NCBI GenBank assembly: GCA_023387715.1
Contig: JAEWHQ010000355.1
Span: forward strand, 1 to 5,954
Direction: 5' to 3'
Source of the DNA: Pseudomonadota bacterium
GTDB taxonomy: Bacteria; Pseudomonadota; Alphaproteobacteria; Rhizobiales; Rhizobiaceae
DNA: 5,954 nt
The notes beneath the pieces were generated by a model. It did no database searches. It worked only from the letters and a program-made list of their open reading frames with translations, and had not been told where the DNA came from. The translations under genes were made by a program, and so were the position numbers. This document shows, piece after piece, positions 5,610 through 5,954 of this stretch (within the stretch, counting starts at the first letter, position 1; every line of letters begins with the position of its first letter).

Positions 5610-5954
5610 ATGATGCGCCAATATGAGCTTGTGGAACGCGTGCAGCGATACAAGCCAGATGTAAACGAGGCGCTCCTCAACAAGGCCTATGTTTATGCCA
5701 TGCAAAAGCACGGAAGCCAAAAACGTGCTTCCGGTGATCCTTATTTTTCCCATCCTTTGGAAGTGGCGGCAATCCTCACCGATATGCGCCTTGATGAAGC
5801 AACCATTGCGATTGCGCTGCTGCATGACACAATTGAGGATACGGATGCGACGCGCGCCGAAATTGATCAGCTGTTCGGGCCTGAAATCGGCAAGCTGGTT
5901 GAAGGGCTGACCAAGCTTAAAAAGCTTGATCTTGTTTCCAAAAAAGCCGTGCAG
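5610..5954 (+). CDS. rsh: RelA/SpoT-homologue (p)ppGpp synthetase/hydrolase, N-terminal part (runs off the right edge)
   Basis: The 115 codons present, open at the right edge, cover the start of the HD hydrolase domain. Hallmarks are KRASGDPYFSHPLEVAAIL with His49, and IALLHDTIEDT with the metal-binding His72-Asp73 pair and the Glu-Asp after it. Intact HD residues argue for a hydrolase-competent, SpoT/Rel-like enzyme rather than a RelA with a decayed hydrolase domain. The synthetase, TGS and ACT domains, if present, lie outside the window. Alphaproteobacteria typically carry one such bifunctional Rsh controlling the stringent response. TAGGAG (5595-5600) is 9 bases before ATG 5610; a second ATG at 5613 would be 12 bases away and is less likely. 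The position directly after rpoZ is shared with many proteobacteria and fits functionally, since ppGpp acts on RNA polymerase. Confidence 0.95.
   Translation, partial: MMRQYELVERVQRYKPDVNEALLNKAYVYAMQKHGSQKRASGDPYFSHPLEVAAILTDMRLDEATIAIALLHDTIEDTDATRAEIDQLFGPEIGKLVEGLTKLKKLDLVSKKAVQ

Noticed and set aside
5514..5825. 103-codon minus-strand frame over the rsh start
   Set aside because: It is antisense to the HD domain of rsh, with no protein motif.
1..5954. CRISPR array, insertion sequence, prophage or defence island
   Set aside because: No regularly spaced repeats, transposase or integrase frames, or terminal inverted repeats are present, and the gene content is core housekeeping in conserved order.

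Overview
This window looks like ordinary core chromosome of an alphaproteobacterium, most likely a Hyphomicrobiales (Rhizobiales) member near the Brucella/Ochrobactrum/Bartonella group. Three things point there: the gene order dapA - smpB - (uracil-DNA glycosylase, NYN protein on the other strand) - rpoZ - rsh; the long acidic omega subunit; and a single RelA/SpoT-type gene right after rpoZ. By eye the GC content is close to half, lower than I would expect for Brucella itself. Genus assignment is inference.

Layout. Positions 1-1530 (minus) hold the N-terminal part of a periplasmic soluble lytic murein transglycosylase; its catalytic domain lies beyond the left edge. A divergent regulatory gap (1531-1814) leads to dapA (1815-2696, plus), which ends in a clear intrinsic terminator at 2712-2741. 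smpB (2774-3250, plus) follows with almost no room for a leader. It converges, with a shared hairpin at 3281-3307, on a minus-strand pair: a NYN/LabA-type nuclease-like protein (4559-3969), then a family-5-like uracil-DNA glycosylase (3940-3293) 28 bases downstream of it.

The 424-base divergent gap 4560-4983 is the least explained part. It carries two tandem promoter-like elements, a structured stretch and a GC-rich hairpin with T-runs, all on the plus strand and all upstream of a further promoter-like element next to rpoZ (4984-5388). This could be a small RNA or an attenuated rpoZ leader. rpoZ ends in a strong intrinsic terminator (5429-5467). rsh (5610 to the right edge) is preceded by its own -10 element, a hairpin with a T-run, and a good ribosome binding site.

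The genes do not form one pathway. They cover cell-wall turnover (slt), lysine/diaminopimelate synthesis (dapA), ribosome rescue (smpB), DNA repair (UDG), probable RNA cleavage (NYN), and transcription with the stringent response (rpoZ, rsh). The last two are functionally linked: this omega has the N-terminal MAR residues and the Arg associated with ppGpp site 1 of RNA polymerase, and the next gene encodes the likely ppGpp synthetase/hydrolase. I see no mobile element, CRISPR array, tRNA, rRNA or defence cassette, and no convincing novel multi-gene system.
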